The translations under genes were made by a program, and so were the position numbers. Under the pieces are notes generated by a model. The model was not told where the DNA came from. It worked only from the letters and a program-made list of their open reading frames with translations, and ran no database searches. Positions 37,833 to 47,779 of a DNA stretch of 49,212 nt are shown here, piece after piece; position 1 is the first letter of the stretch; every line of letters begins with the position of its first letter. This stretch comes from Alphaproteobacteria bacterium. Lineage in GTDB: Bacteria > Pseudomonadota > Alphaproteobacteria > UBA9219 > RFNS01. The stretch spans positions 1-49,212 of the forward strand of contig RFNS01000157.1 of the NCBI GenBank assembly GCA_009927055.1. Direction: 5' to 3'.

Positions 37833-38492
37833 TTAACCCGCAACCCGCTGGTATTGACGCCAAAACCAGCTGGGGGGGTATTGCGGTGGTGTTGTGTCTG
37901 GAACATCCCTGCAGATTTGAAGAATTTTTGCCGGAATGCCAGGAATGGCTGGCCCGCAAACTTTAACCTGCTTGGCAGGATTATGCGCCTCGCTGGCTTT
38001 GCAAAAAGACGCGCCCATCTCTCCACCTAAAAAATCGCACGCCCGACTATTGACAGGCTGCCACAATCTCTCATCCCACCATTTTGTGCTCTCTGCGGCT
38101 TTTTGACTTGCCGCCAGTTTATCTCTCGCCTCTTGTGCTTTTAATTTTGCTTTTTCTCTCTCTGTCATGCAGCGCAGACGCTCTGCCCCTGTCGCGTTTG
38201 CAAGCTCACAATACCTTTTGCCCGTCCATTCAGACATATCGTTATAAGCTTTTTGAGTGCTTTTCCAGGCCGCGATGGTTCCATCAATGCTTCTGGAGAT
38301 AACATCACGCCGGTCCTGTAAATATTGCTGGCTGGCGTGCAGCGTATAGACCGTAGCCAGCCAAATGCCCGTGCAGGCCAGCGCAGATAGGGCCAAGCTT
38401 GTGGCCACCTTATGCCTGCGCAGAATTCTTTTTGCTTCTCCAAATGTCGTGCTTCTACTGGGCGTGGGCCCATCAGGAACATTTTGATCCAT
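37833..38492 (-). CDS. Unrecognised single-TM protein with six extracytoplasmic cysteines
   Basis: I do not recognise this 219-aa protein. A basic cytoplasmic N-terminus (AKRILRRHK) precedes one membrane segment (about 28-51). The rest should face the periplasm: a helical, Lys/Ala/Glu-rich coiled-coil part (about 55-135), then a section ending in Pro-rich PPQYPPSWFW. Six cysteines follow the membrane segment, an even number that fits disulfide bonding. No good ribosome binding site precedes ATG 38492. It lies convergent with msrA, ten bases apart. Confidence 0.6.
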   Translation of the reverse strand: MDQNVPDGPTPSRSTTFGEAKRILRRHKVATSLALSALACTGIWLATVYTLHASQQYLQDRRDVISRSIDGTIAAWKSTQKAYNDMSEWTGKRYCELANATGAERLRCMTEREKAKLKAQEARDKLAASQKAAESTKWWDERLWQPVNSRACDFLGGEMGASFCKASEAHNPAKQVKVCGPAIPGIPAKILQICRDVPDTTPPQYPPSWFWRQYQRVAG

Positions 38493-38560
38493 GCAAAGAG
38501 GCTATCAGAAATCTTCCATCATGTAAATATTGTGGTAAAGTTGTTGTCTAATTTTAATAC

Positions 38561-39196
38561 CTAAAAAATCCCCCTTAATTTTCGCAGCGCCGCAGAGAAA
38601 TTCATACCCATGTTAACAGCCTCCACAACCGTGGCTGGCCTGCTCAGTATCAGCCGAACAACATCACGTAATGATGGCTGGCCATTGTCGTTCAACGGCA
38701 GCTGCGCGATGGCGGGCAGTGGATCATGCGCCACATCGCACACCGCGCGCATGGCAAAAAAGGGAATGTGCGCCGCACTGGCGGCTTCGGCCACAATGTG
38801 GCTTTCCATATCAACCGCGGCGCACCCTGTGGCTGTCAAAAGTTTTTTCTTTTCTTCCACACTTGTCACCATTTTATCGCTGCCATAAATGGGTTCGTGG
38901 GTCGCGCACGCCGGTATTGTGAAAAGTTTTGCCGCGCAATCCATATCGCAGCGCCACTCGCCATGCGCGGCTTTGATGGTGTGCGGCCACAACAGCTGGC
39001 CTGTTTTCAGCGTTGGATGAAGCCCCCCTGCGATTCCAAAACTGATCAACACCTCAGCCCCGTGGGCCAAGGCGGCCTGAACAATTTGTCGTGTTACAAA
39101 GGGGCGCGAGGACGAGATATAAATTTCTGGCCGCAAGGGTGATCGCTTCCAGCAGTCGGCTTCGGCCTTCAAGCCACAGATGACGGCAACTTTCAA
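38561..39196 (-). CDS. hpnG: Hopanoid-associated phosphorylase HpnG
   Basis: HpnG removes adenine from adenosylhopane to give ribosylhopane in bacteriohopanepolyol synthesis. The 211-aa protein belongs to the nucleoside phosphorylase fold: SFGIAGGLHPTLKTGQLL, then AAVDMESHIVAEAA and the acidic MRAVCDVAHDP. TTG 39196 is chosen because it starts the conserved VAVICGLKAEA strand two bases after the shc stop; a longer frame would lie inside shc. The tight junction with shc supports the hopanoid assignment over a general nucleosidase. hpnH is not adjacent. Confidence 0.88.
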   Translation of the reverse strand: MKVAVICGLKAEADCWKRSPLRPEIYISSSRPFVTRQIVQAALAHGAEVLISFGIAGGLHPTLKTGQLLWPHTIKAAHGEWRCDMDCAAKLFTIPACATHEPIYGSDKMVTSVEEKKKLLTATGCAAVDMESHIVAEAASAAHIPFFAMRAVCDVAHDPLPAIAQLPLNDNGQPSLRDVVRLILSRPATVVEAVNMGMNFSAALRKLRGIF

Positions 39197-39198
39197 CG

Positions 39199-41166
39199 CT
39201 ACATCCCAAACGGATATTGTTCTTCGTTCGCCTTGAACTGGTTGCGATAACGCGCCAGCGCCCAAAGCGGGAAAAAAGCCTTGTACCCATGATATCGCAA
39301 ATAAAACACGCGCGGAAAACCAACCGCAGTATAATATTCTTCATCCCACAACCCTACCTCGTTTTGCGTGGTGATCAGATAATCAATCCCGCGCGCCACG
39401 GCGGGGTGCCTGTGCTCGCCCGCCGCCATCAGGCCCAGCAACGCCCAGGCTGTCTGCGCGGGGGTTGAGGCCTTCCCCTCGCCTTTGGGCTTGCCTGTCC
39501 AATAACTTTCGCCATCCTCGCCCCAGCCGCCATCAATGCGCTGTTTAGATGCAAGCCACGCAACGGCCCTGCGGATCATGGGGTCGTTCTTATCCAGCTT
39601 CAGCATGTTCAGGGCACACAACACCGACCATGTGCCATAAATATAATTGGTGCCCCAGCGACCAAACCAGCAGCCTTCTTTTTCCTGCTCGCGGCGCAAG
39701 TAGGCGATCGCCTTTTCCATTTGCGGATGATTGGCCGGATACCCGATTTGCGAAAGAAACGAGACACAACGCGCCGTCACATCGGCCGAGGGTGGATCAA
39801 GCAGCGCGCCATGATCGGCAAACGGAATATGGTTGAGGTAATCATAAGTATTATCAGAATCAAAGGCGCCCCAGCCGCCATTCTTGCATTGCATGCCCAA
39901 AATCCATTCCTCGGCCTTTGCAATCGCCTCGCGATACTGCTGATGATCAAACCGATCCATCGCCATGCCCACCACGGCTGTGTCATCCAGATCGGGGTAA
40001 TGATCATTGCGATATTGAAACGCCCAGCCACCCGGCGTTGCCTTGGGACGCCAATCAGCCCAATCGCCCTTCAATTCTGTTATCTGCAGGGGCTTCAACC
40101 ACTCTAAGGCACTTTCGGCGGCTTCGCGTGTTTCGCCGCCCACTTCCATCATCGCGTGCGCGGCCAGCGCCGTATCCCACACGGGTGATAAGCACGGCTG
40201 GCAATAGGCTTCGTGCGCGCGCTCGACCATCAGTTTCTGAACAGCCGACCACGCAGTCATCGCATCGGGGTGATCATCATGATACCCCAGCGCGCGATAC
40301 ATCATCACGGCATTGGCCATGGCCGGATAAATGGCGCCCAGGCCATCATCGCCATTCAAACGCTCTTTCACCCACCTCACAGCCTTCTGAATGGCGGCCT
40401 GACGCACAAATGAGGGGATCACATTCTCAGCCACGCGCAGCACGCCATCAATCGCCTTGAACACGGGCACAAACACCGAGGGATTGTTGTTAGTGTGCCA
40501 GTCTTTTACTTTATGTGGCGGTGTCACAAACAATTCAGATATTTTTGTTTTGGTGGGGTTTTCGGCCTGAGGTTTCAGCGCCATCAGCACCAGCAGCGGC
40601 ACAATCACCGTCCGCGACCAATAAGCCACTTTTGACAGGTGAAATGGAAACCACTGGGGCAAATGCATCATCTCAACCGGCATCACGGGCACAGCCTTCC
40701 ACGGCACAGCCCCAAACAGCGCCAGCTGAATGCGCGTGAACACGTTGCTTTTTTCAGCGCCGCCGAATGTCAAAATCGCTTCGCGCGCGCGGCGCATCAC
40801 CGGACTATCGACAGGCTCACCCGCACACTTCAGCGCAAAATAAGCCTTGACGCTGGCGCTGATATTAAAATCTCCCCCATGAAAAAGCGGCCAGCCACCG
40901 TGACTGCCCTGAATTCTTTTGAGATAGGCCACCATTTTGGCCTGACGCGGCGCATGAACACGCCCCAAAAAATGCTCCAGCAAAATATATTCGGCCGGAA
41001 TGGTGGCATCGGCCTCCAGCTCAAACACAAAGTGACCATCGGCCTTTTGCAAAGCCAGCAAGCCATTGGTGCCGGCGGCAATGGCATCATCAAGCTCGTT
41101 CGTGGCCCCCACGGCAAAGGGCGCGCGCGCGGCTGTGCTGGGGTGCATATAGGCAGAAGTTCTCAT
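39199..41166 (-). CDS. shc: Squalene-hopene cyclase
   Basis: Shc cyclises squalene to hopene, the first committed step to hopanoids that order the membrane. The 655-aa protein has the catalytic DXDD motif at 392-395 (DLDDTAVV), with Asp394 the likely proton donor, and many QW-type repeats such as QKADGHFVFELEAD, KNGGWGAFDSDN and KQRIDGGWGEDGESY. The C-terminal YLRYHGYKAFFPLWALARY is typical. Length is normal. hpnG follows after two bases. The upstream squalene-forming genes hpnCDE are not in the window. Confidence 0.98.
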   Translation of the reverse strand: MRTSAYMHPSTAARAPFAVGATNELDDAIAAGTNGLLALQKADGHFVFELEADATIPAEYILLEHFLGRVHAPRQAKMVAYLKRIQGSHGGWPLFHGGDFNISASVKAYFALKCAGEPVDSPVMRRAREAILTFGGAEKSNVFTRIQLALFGAVPWKAVPVMPVEMMHLPQWFPFHLSKVAYWSRTVIVPLLVLMALKPQAENPTKTKISELFVTPPHKVKDWHTNNNPSVFVPVFKAIDGVLRVAENVIPSFVRQAAIQKAVRWVKERLNGDDGLGAIYPAMANAVMMYRALGYHDDHPDAMTAWSAVQKLMVERAHEAYCQPCLSPVWDTALAAHAMMEVGGETREAAESALEWLKPLQITELKGDWADWRPKATPGGWAFQYRNDHYPDLDDTAVVGMAMDRFDHQQYREAIAKAEEWILGMQCKNGGWGAFDSDNTYDYLNHIPFADHGALLDPPSADVTARCVSFLSQIGYPANHPQMEKAIAYLRREQEKEGCWFGRWGTNYIYGTWSVLCALNMLKLDKNDPMIRRAVAWLASKQRIDGGWGEDGESYWTGKPKGEGKASTPAQTAWALLGLMAAGEHRHPAVARGIDYLITTQNEVGLWDEEYYTAVGFPRVFYLRYHGYKAFFPLWALARYRNQFKANEEQYPFGM

Positions 41167-41238
41167 GCCGCTCTTTTACCCGATTTTGCCCCAAGACCCC
41201 AAGAAAAATTTACACTTGCGGGGTTTTTGGGTTAAACA

Positions 41239-41886
41239 ATGCCCATGGAACGTATGATATTGCCCATTCCCACTGGCGTTAACCGCGTTTTGCTGCACAG
41301 CTGCTGCGCCCCCTGCAGCGGCGAGGTGATGGAGGCCATGCAGGCCAGCGGCCTGAACATCACCATTTATTTTTACAATCCCAACATCCACCCGCGGCAA
41401 GAATATGACATTCGGAAGGATGAAAATATCCGCTTTGCCGAAAAAATGGGCATTCCCTTTATCGATGCCGATTATGATAGCGACAACTGGTTTGCGCGCG
41501 TGAAGGGCCTGGAGTGGGAGCCCGAGCGCGGCAAACGCTGCACCGAGTGTTTTGATATGCGGTTCGAGCGCACCGCGCTTTACGCGCATGAACACGGTTT
41601 TAACCTGTTCACCAGCTGCCTTGGCATCTCGCGCTGGAAAAATATGGAACAGATCAATGGCTGCGGACACCGCGCCGCCGCCCGCTATGATGGTTTATCG
41701 TACTGGGATTATAACTGGCGCAAAGGCGGCGGCAGCGCACGCATGATAGAAATTTCGAAGCGTGAGGAATTTTATCAGCAAGAATATTGCGGCTGCATCT
41801 ACAGCCTGCGCGATACCAACCTCCACCGCCGCCAATCCGGCCGCGACAACATCCGGATTGGGGAGAAGTTTTACCACCATAGTTAA
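41239..41886 (+). CDS. queH: Epoxyqueuosine reductase QueH
   Basis: QueH (formerly DUF208) performs the last step of queuosine synthesis, reducing epoxyqueuosine in tRNA, and replaces QueG. The 215-aa protein has the cysteine set of the family: [11 protein letters not shown] (Cys22, 23, 26), [15 protein letters not shown], and YCGCIYS near the C-terminus, plus FYNPNIHP. These support an iron-sulfur and metal site. ATG 41239 is taken; ATG 41245 is an equally possible start. It stands divergent from shc, 72 bases apart. Confidence 0.94.
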   Translation: MPMERMILPIPTGVNRVLLHSCCAPCSGEVMEAMQASGLNITIYFYNPNIHPRQEYDIRKDENIRFAEKMGIPFIDADYDSDNWFARVKGLEWEPERGKRCTECFDMRFERTALYAHEHGFNLFTSCLGISRWKNMEQINGCGHRAAARYDGLSYWDYNWRKGGGSARMIEISKREEFYQQEYCGCIYSLRDTNLHRRQSGRDNIRIGEKFYHHS

Positions 41887-41962
41887 TAGTCATTTTTGGT
41901 TATTTACTTTCATATTTTTCTTGTAGGGTGCTCTAGACGACCGTTTCCAATGGAGAAAAATT

Positions 41963-44674
41963 GTGCTTGAGACCATTAAACAGACCATTAAAACTTTGAT
42001 TAATTTTAGAACTGCCGCTTTGCTCACAGTCACATCGATACCAGCTGTGACTATTGCGGCGGCTAGAGGAAATAGATATGCGCTGGAAGCCATCAGCTAC
42101 ATTCCAGGTGGGCCTCAGGCATTAAAATTTATCATCAACAACAAAATTTTAGAAGGACTCGCCGCCGTAGCTTCTGTCGCGACGGCCAGCCTTGGCTACT
42201 ACGCCTTTAAGCAATATCTCGATGCAAGAAGCTATATCAGACGCTATAAGAATGGTGAAATAAAAGGTCCGAGCTTGATTTCTGATGCTGCTCGCAGCCC
42301 TGTCGCTGCCCTTCATACGCATGTCGATCGAATACACAAAAGTCTTGGCGACACAGTGACTTTTTTCACTGATCGCGACCGTACACTCGATGTTGTATCG
42401 CTGGGGCAGTTTGGTCATTTGGTCAAAACAACAGTCGCCAATGATCCAATGCAAATTGTGTTACTGCATGCTGAGGATGCTGACACATTAGCTAGAGCGT
42501 TTGGTTTTCCTCACGATTCTTCCAGAGCGGGTGGCCGAGTTGAAATTATTCCTTTCAACATCAGCGATGTCAACGATCCTGATCGCGCGTTGGAAGATGT
42601 TTTGGCTGGTTTTAGACGCTTACGATTTGAGCCAAAACTTGATAATAATGCAAAAGTTGAAGTGATTGATGGCGTCAAATATATTCGCAATCAATATTTC
42701 TGCGCTGTCATTGAAAAAACAGGGATAAATGATGGCGAAAAATCGGAAGATGGCTATAGCGTCAAAATTTATGTCAAGAATCCTCCAGGAAAAAATTTAA
42801 TGGCCATTCCAGAAACGGGAGAAACACAAGGACTTGTGGAGGAAGTTGTCCTTAAAAAATCATTGGGATTATTAGATACTCCCGATGACACCATTCCAGT
42901 CAACTTTGTAAGAGGGTGGCTGGCAGATTACACCCAGTTGCAGCGTGAAATTGCATCGGGACTTTCGAAAGAAAGTGCACTAGCAAGAGTGACAAGCTTG
43001 GCACAAGCTGTGGGAAAAGATGCGTTGCATTCCGTCAAAGATACTGCCGATGACATGACTCGCGCGTCAGCCTTGGTTGACCTTGCATTCAAACTGGCCA
43101 CAGGCAATCTGCCCGATTTTGCTGGCAAGGCCGCCAGAGGGTTTATTGGCCGCATCATCAAACGCTATGTTGACAGCAATACCGGAGCGGTCAGAGCAGA
43201 CGAATTCACCCTGAAAGCAGGCACTGTTATAAGCAGAATCGCCAAACCTTTTGCGGGGCCCACAGGCCTAACTCTTGAGGCACATCCTAGTGAACTGCAG
43301 AAAGCCATTGAAGATAGAACATTAGTCGTGTCAAGCATGGCAACCCTTGTGCCTGCCGCAAAAAGGGTGGCCGGACATACTGATTTTACCTCGCATATAA
43401 ACAACGGTTCCATCCCGATACTTGTTGATCGGAGAGTGATTGACTACATCAGAAATGGTGTGGGCACTCCCACAGCCGGCACAGTTTCTATCACTGGAAG
43501 CACAGGTAATACTGTTGCGCATACAACGCGCACTGGTGGATACACTCAAGCAACATTTAGACTCCAAGATGGGAGAGATGTTTCTGTCATGGTTAATCCA
43601 TTGGGCAGCAATGCTTTTCATTGGATGCCCGATGAACAAGATTCTGAGCGCCGCGCAAAAAGAAGCGCTGCTGCCGGTAGAGAGAGTCCTGAGTTTATGG
43701 AACAACTCTACAATTGTGTACTGAAGCTCCAAGGAGCAAATGCAGTACAACAGGGGTGGTTAGATTCTTTCACCACTGAAATGCAGGAACAAAGCAAGCC
43801 CGTTGAAAGAAAAATATCACTCTCTCCCGCACTTAAACAAGTGAACAGAAATGATAAGAAATACGTTGTGCCGGCTCCAACAGGTATCAGGTTGTTTTTT
43901 GCAACAATCACTGGAAGTAGAACAGGAGAAGGTTTGAATGAGGCTCTCTTTAAGAGAGATGTTGCGCAAGCAAGAGAGAAATACCAAAAAGCGTTAAACC
44001 GCTATAACGACACATTCAAAGCAGCCGATGACGCATGGATCAAAAAAGTGTTGGCTGACCCACAGCACCCTTACCGTTCTGCTGTTAGCCAGAATAGTGA
44101 TGGGACTTACTCGGTTGACGTGGCGAAGTTTACAAACAGTGATGACTTACCGCCAAGCCGTCATGCTGCGAATGTTGAAACATTCAATGCAATTCTCAAG
44201 GCACTTATTGAAAACCCTGCGTGCAGCATTCAAAACATCGAGAAAAGAATGCATGGCACTTATATCGGCCTTGCTTCTGCTACCGGCAGTGATGGCTCTG
44301 CTAACTTTGAAAGCGCAGAAAACAGAGCAAAACGCAGTGGCATTTTCTCTGCCGCTTTAGATTCTATTAACAACAAAGAAAATAAGCTTGTGACCGTCAT
44401 GATTGGTGACACTGTTTATGTGTGCAAAGGAACTGATAAAATTACGTTGTCGAATGGCCAAACCATCAGCCTTTATGATTTTGCCACGAACAAAACCAGC
44501 GGTGGCACAATGGCTGTGCCTGACAGTGACTTTGAATCAGTCATCAAACAAAAGGCGGTTGCAGTTATTGTTGAAACAGAGGCGGATAGAATAAAACTTC
44601 TTAATCCCACACCCGCTGCTCCAACGGCAGGTGCTGGTGCCGCTATTGCTTCCCCTGCGCCACGAGCTGCTTAA
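41963..44674 (+). CDS. Unrecognised 903-aa protein with two N-terminal membrane segments
   Basis: I do not recognise this protein. Two hydrophobic segments (about 17-34 and 62-81) are followed by a long, mostly polar body of about 800 residues without obvious repeats or catalytic motifs. Mixed alpha/beta text ([18 protein letters not shown]), a lysine-rich helical part ([17 protein letters not shown]) and a Pro/Ala-rich tail (final 20 residues) can be seen. The frame starts at GTG 41963 with GGAG seven bases upstream. The DNA looks more AT-rich and uses AAA, GAA and TCT-type codons more than flanking genes, suggesting separate ancestry. It converges on nrdR with a four-base overlap. A large envelope or secreted effector-type protein is possible but unproven. 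Confidence 0.75.
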   Translation: MLETIKQTIKTLINFRTAALLTVTSIPAVTIAAARGNRYALEAISYIPGGPQALKFIINNKILEGLAAVASVATASLGYYAFKQYLDARSYIRRYKNGEIKGPSLISDAARSPVAALHTHVDRIHKSLGDTVTFFTDRDRTLDVVSLGQFGHLVKTTVANDPMQIVLLHAEDADTLARAFGFPHDSSRAGGRVEIIPFNISDVNDPDRALEDVLAGFRRLRFEPKLDNNAKVEVIDGVKYIRNQYFCAVIEKTGINDGEKSEDGYSVKIYVKNPPGKNLMAIPETGETQGLVEEVVLKKSLGLLDTPDDTIPVNFVRGWLADYTQLQREIASGLSKESALARVTSLAQAVGKDALHSVKDTADDMTRASALVDLAFKLATGNLPDFAGKAARGFIGRIIKRYVDSNTGAVRADEFTLKAGTVISRIAKPFAGPTGLTLEAHPSELQKAIEDRTLVVSSMATLVPAAKRVAGHTDFTSHINNGSIPILVDRRVIDYIRNGVGTPTAGTVSITGSTGNTVAHTTRTGGYTQATFRLQDGRDVSVMVNPLGSNAFHWMPDEQDSERRAKRSAAAGRESPEFMEQLYNCVLKLQGANAVQQGWLDSFTTEMQEQSKPVERKISLSPALKQVNRNDKKYVVPAPTGIRLFFATITGSRTGEGLNEALFKRDVAQAREKYQKALNRYNDTFKAADDAWIKKVLADPQHPYRSAVSQNSDGTYSVDVAKFTNSDDLPPSRHAANVETFNAILKALIENPACSIQNIEKRMHGTYIGLASATGSDGSANFESAENRAKRSGIFSAALDSINNKENKLVTVMIGDTVYVCKGTDKITLSNGQTISLYDFATNKTSGGTMAVPDSDFESVIKQKAVAVIVETEADRIKLLNPTPAAPTAGAGAAIASPAPRAA

Positions 44675-45135
44675 CCCTGCTCACCCTGCCGCTTTAACAT
44701 CTCCACAAATTCGTTAAAGTCGGTGGGGGAGCGGAAATCGCGGTAGACGCTGGCATAGCGCACATAGGCCACGTGATCGAGGGCCAGCAGCGCCTCCATC
44801 ACCAGCTCGCCCACGCGTTTGGTGGGTATTTCGGCCTCGCCCAGCGCCTCCAGTTGGCGAGTGATGCTGTTCACCACTTTTTCGATACGGTCATCGGCAA
44901 TGGGACGCTTGCGCAGCGCAATGTGCATGCTGCGCACCAGTTTTTCGCGGTCAAATGTTTCTTTATCGCCATTGGTTTTTACCACCATCAATTCACGCAG
45001 CTGTACGCGTTCAAACGTGGTAAATCGTGCCCCGCATGCGCCGCACACGCGCCGTCTGCGTATCACCGTGCTGTCATCCGATGGCCGGCTATCCTTCACC
45101 TGCGTATCTTCAGTGCTGCAAAAGGGGCAACGCAT
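44671..45135 (-). CDS. nrdR: Transcriptional regulator NrdR
   Basis: NrdR represses ribonucleotide reductase genes when its ATP-cone senses high (d)ATP. The protein (154 aa from ATG 45135) has a zinc ribbon (CPFC, then CGACG) and the [17 protein letters not shown] junction. The ATP-cone follows, including [18 protein letters not shown] and [17 protein letters not shown]. It follows rpiB by two bases. A TTG six bases upstream is an alternative start. Confidence 0.97.
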   Translation of the reverse strand: MRCPFCSTEDTQVKDSRPSDDSTVIRRRRVCGACGARFTTFERVQLRELMVVKTNGDKETFDREKLVRSMHIALRKRPIADDRIEKVVNSITRQLEALGEAEIPTKRVGELVMEALLALDHVAYVRYASVYRDFRSPTDFNEFVEMLKRQGEQG

Positions 45136-45137
45136 GG

Positions 45138-45569
45138 TCAACTCATTTTCACAAGGCGCGCGGCATGCCGTCCGCCTTCAAATGCGGTGGATAAAAAAGT
45201 GGTGACAATTTCAACAGCCAATGTTGGCCCAACCAAACGTCCGCCCAAACACAGCACATTCGCATCATTATGCTGGCGCGAAAGTTTGGCCGATGTCACA
45301 TCATGGCACAGCGCGGCCCGGATATGCGCAAAACGATTGGCGGCCATGCTGATGCCAATGCCTGATCCGCATAATAAAATGCCTTTGGCGTCCGCATCAT
45401 CCTGCATGATGCGCGCCAGTTTTTGGGCATAGTCTGGATAATCGACCGATGTATCGCTATCGGTGCCCAAATCGATGCAGGTGAAACCTTGTTTGGTCAG
45501 GTGGGCCAGCAGGTGCGCCTTTAACTGAAAGCCGCCGTGATCGGATGCCAGAAGAATTTTTTCAGCCAT
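45138..45569 (-). CDS. rpiB: Ribose-5-phosphate isomerase B
   Basis: RpiB interconverts ribose-5-phosphate and ribulose-5-phosphate. The 143-aa protein has [10 protein letters not shown] at the N-terminus, [14 protein letters not shown], the catalytic cysteine in [14 protein letters not shown], and [13 protein letters not shown]-like text ([15 protein letters not shown]). ATG 45569 starts exactly at the family N-terminus; the longer frame runs into the glyA leader on the other strand. It is cotranscribed with nrdR and divergent from glyA. Confidence 0.96.
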   Translation of the reverse strand: MAEKILLASDHGGFQLKAHLLAHLTKQGFTCIDLGTDSDTSVDYPDYAQKLARIMQDDADAKGILLCGSGIGISMAANRFAHIRAALCHDVTSAKLSRQHNDANVLCLGGRLVGPTLAVEIVTTFLSTAFEGGRHAARLVKMS

Positions 45570-45612
45570 AAAAATGGCATAGCCCAAACGGCACGCTTTG
45601 TCACCGTGGCTG

Positions 45613-45641
45613 TTGACGCAAGTATTGTTGTGACTGATAAT
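45613..45641 (+). promoter_or_regulatory. glyA promoter
   Basis: TTGACG (45613-45618) and GATAAT (45636-45641) are spaced by exactly 17 bases. Initiation near 45648 would put the riboswitch at the very 5' end of the transcript and leave a leader of about 95 bases before ATG 45744. Confidence 0.7.
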
Positions 45642-45644
45642 GTC

Positions 45645-45717
45645 ATCGATGCTGACTGGCGCAACGGGGAACAACCCCAGGGAAAGCATCGCTTGCAAGG
45701 GTCGCGCGCCTGGGCCA
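45645..45717 (+). ncRNA. Candidate ZTP (pfl motif) riboswitch in the glyA leader
   Basis: The leader holds both hallmarks of the pfl/ZTP aptamer in the right order. GACTGGCG lies at 45654-45661, followed by a GGGG-AACAA-CCCC hairpin (45666-45678) and a GGGA, and CGCGCCTGGGC lies at 45705-45714. In known ZTP riboswitches the GGCG and CGCC parts come together around the ligand ZMP/ZTP, which signals folate one-carbon shortage; glyA, purH and folD are typical targets. Binding should raise glyA expression. The ribosome binding site GGAG (45731-45734) lies just downstream, so control could be translational. I identified it by eye; a covariance-model search was not possible. Confidence 0.75.
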
Positions 45718-45743
45718 AACTCACACGTACGGAGCGCTGACCC

Positions 45744-47060
45744 ATGACCAATTTCACCTACTCCCCCGAAGCCTTAAACCGCCTGCAAGCCAGCGATGCT
45801 GATGTCTTTGGCGCTCTGATGGCCGAAGAAACCCGCCAAAGCGATGGCATTGAGTTGATCCCGTCTGAAAATTATTGCTTCCCCGAAGTTTATGCCCTGC
45901 TGGGCAGTGTGTTTAATAATAAATATTCAGAAGGGTACCCTGGCCGTCGCTATTATGGCGGGCAAGAGAACACCGATAAAATTGAAAATCTGGCCCGCGA
46001 TCGCGCCAAGGCCGTTTTCAGGGCCGACCACGCCAATGTGCAACCGCTGTCGGGCTGCGCGATGAACGAAGCGGTGTACTTTGCGCTGCTCCAGGCCGGC
46101 GATACAGTTTTGGGCATGGATTTGTCGCATGGCGGGCACCTGAGCCATGGCCACCCCGTCACCAATCTGGTGCGCCACAAAATTTTTAATTTTGTTCGTT
46201 ATAAATCTGAAATTCCTTCGGGGCGGATTGATTTAGACCACGTGCGCGCCATGGCGAAAGAGCACAAACCGAAGCTGATTATTTGCGGCCACTCCTCTTA
46301 TCCGCGTGAGTATGATTACGCCGGCTTCAAAAAAATTGCCGATGAGGTGGGCGCGCTCACCTTAGCTGATGTCAGCCATCTGGGCGGGTTGATTGCGGGT
46401 GGCGCCCTGAAAAACCCTATGGATTTTGGGTTCGATGTGATGACAACCACCACCCACAAATCATTGCGCGGCCCCCGCGGCGGCATGATTTTGTGCAAAC
46501 AACAACACGCCAGCGCGATTGATAAATCGGTGTTCCCCGGCATGCAGGGCGGCCCTCACATGCATCAGGTGGCCGCCATTGCCACAACGCTGAAACTGGC
46601 CGCCACGCCCGATTTTAAGGCCTATGCCCAGCAGGTGCTGGATAACGCCAAGGCGCTGGCCGAAGCCTTGATGGCGGGCGGCGCTCAACTGGTGACAGGC
46701 GGCACCGAAAATCATCTGATCGTCATCAACACCGCAACGGCCTTTGGCATTACGGGCGATGTGGCCGAACATGCGTTGGATGAAGCGGGCATTACACTCA
46801 ATAAAAACGTCATCCCCGATGATCCGAACCCGCCCATGAAGCCCAGCGGCATTCGTTTTGGCACACCGGCCCCCACATCGCGCGGCATGAAGCAGCCCGA
46901 AATGAAGCAGCTGGCCGCCATCATGCTTCAGGTTCTGCGCAACCCGGCAGATAAACCTCTGCTGGCCAAACTGCGCGCCGAAACAAAAGCGCTTTGCGCG
47001 CGCTTCCCTGTGCCTGGCGTCACGCCCAATGTTGCGGAAGGTGCCCACAAAGCGGCCTGA
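45744..47060 (+). CDS. glyA: Serine hydroxymethyltransferase
   Basis: GlyA interconverts serine and glycine while charging tetrahydrofolate with a one-carbon unit used for purines, thymidylate and methionine. The 438-aa protein has the N-terminal IELIPSENYCFPEV, YPGRRYYGG, and the PLP lysine Lys239 in TTTTHKSLRGPRGG. IRFGTPAPTSRG lies near the C-terminus. GGAG is nine bases before the ATG. The gene is divergent from rpiB-nrdR, whereas in many relatives all three lie on one strand. The leader carries a probable ZTP riboswitch, which fits its role in one-carbon supply. Confidence 0.98.
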   Translation: MTNFTYSPEALNRLQASDADVFGALMAEETRQSDGIELIPSENYCFPEVYALLGSVFNNKYSEGYPGRRYYGGQENTDKIENLARDRAKAVFRADHANVQPLSGCAMNEAVYFALLQAGDTVLGMDLSHGGHLSHGHPVTNLVRHKIFNFVRYKSEIPSGRIDLDHVRAMAKEHKPKLIICGHSSYPREYDYAGFKKIADEVGALTLADVSHLGGLIAGGALKNPMDFGFDVMTTTTHKSLRGPRGGMILCKQQHASAIDKSVFPGMQGGPHMHQVAAIATTLKLAATPDFKAYAQQVLDNAKALAEALMAGGAQLVTGGTENHLIVINTATAFGITGDVAEHALDEAGITLNKNVIPDDPNPPMKPSGIRFGTPAPTSRGMKQPEMKQLAAIMLQVLRNPADKPLLAKLRAETKALCARFPVPGVTPNVAEGAHKAA

Positions 47061-47068
47061 TTGTTTGC

Positions 47069-47779
47069 ATGAACGTGATCTGGCACCCATCACCCAATGT
47101 GGATGACAGGCATGAAGGGCAGCTCATCACATCGGTTGTTCTTCATTACACAGGCATGCGCACCGGTGAAGAAGCCTTGGCGCGCCTGCGCTCTGCTGCG
47201 GCCAAGGTTTCGGCCCACTATCTAATCGACGAGGATGGAAAAATTTATCAGCTTGTGCGTGATGAACAGCGCGCATGGCATGCGGGTACAAGTTTTTGGC
47301 GCGGCGAAACAAGCCTGAACAACTCATCCATCGGCATTGAGCTGGTCAACCCAGGGCATGAGTTTGGATATCGCCCCTTCCCTTCTGCGCAAATCGCGCG
47401 GCTGGAACAATTGCTGGATCATGTGTGGAAACAATATCACCTGAAACGCGATGCGTTGCTGGCGCACAGCGATATTGCCCCCTCACGCAAGCAAGACCCA
47501 GGCGAACTTTTTCCATGGCACGATTTTGCACAAAAAGGCTTTGGCCTGTGGCCCAAGTTTGTGGAATCTGCCGCCGCGCCCGATCTTTATCAAGCCACGC
47601 GCATGCTGGCCGATATTGGCTATGATTGCGGTGCTGAGTATGATCAGCGCCTGCGTTTTGCGTTGCTGGCATTTCAGCGCCGATATCAGCCGCGCTCCAT
47701 CTCTGGCAACCCCGAACCCACTACCCTTGCATTGGTGAAGGGGCTTTGGTTGGCGTGGCAGGAATATCATCGGGCTTAA
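47069..47779 (+). CDS. N-acetylmuramoyl-L-alanine amidase, AmiD/AmpD type
   Basis: The 236-aa protein belongs to the Amidase_2 family, which cuts the bond between MurNAc and L-alanine in peptidoglycan fragments. Zinc-binding and catalytic elements are visible: VVLHYTG, VSAHYLIDEDGKIYQLV, GIELVNPG and LAHSDIAPSRKQDPG. The last 70 residues look like a peptidoglycan-binding domain (FALLAFQRRYQPRS). No signal peptide was seen, so a cytoplasmic recycling role like AmpD is possible. ATG 47069 lies eight bases after the glyA stop; no clear ribosome binding site is seen. The 3' end converges on rppH with a 59-base overlap. Confidence 0.9.
   Translation: MNVIWHPSPNVDDRHEGQLITSVVLHYTGMRTGEEALARLRSAAAKVSAHYLIDEDGKIYQLVRDEQRAWHAGTSFWRGETSLNNSSIGIELVNPGHEFGYRPFPSAQIARLEQLLDHVWKQYHLKRDALLAHSDIAPSRKQDPGELFPWHDFAQKGFGLWPKFVESAAAPDLYQATRMLADIGYDCGAEYDQRLRFALLAFQRRYQPRSISGNPEPTTLALVKGLWLAWQEYHRA

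Noticed and set aside
41887-41962. Promoter before the 903-aa gene
   Set aside because: The stretch is AT-rich and could hold one, but no pair of boxes with good match and spacing stood out.
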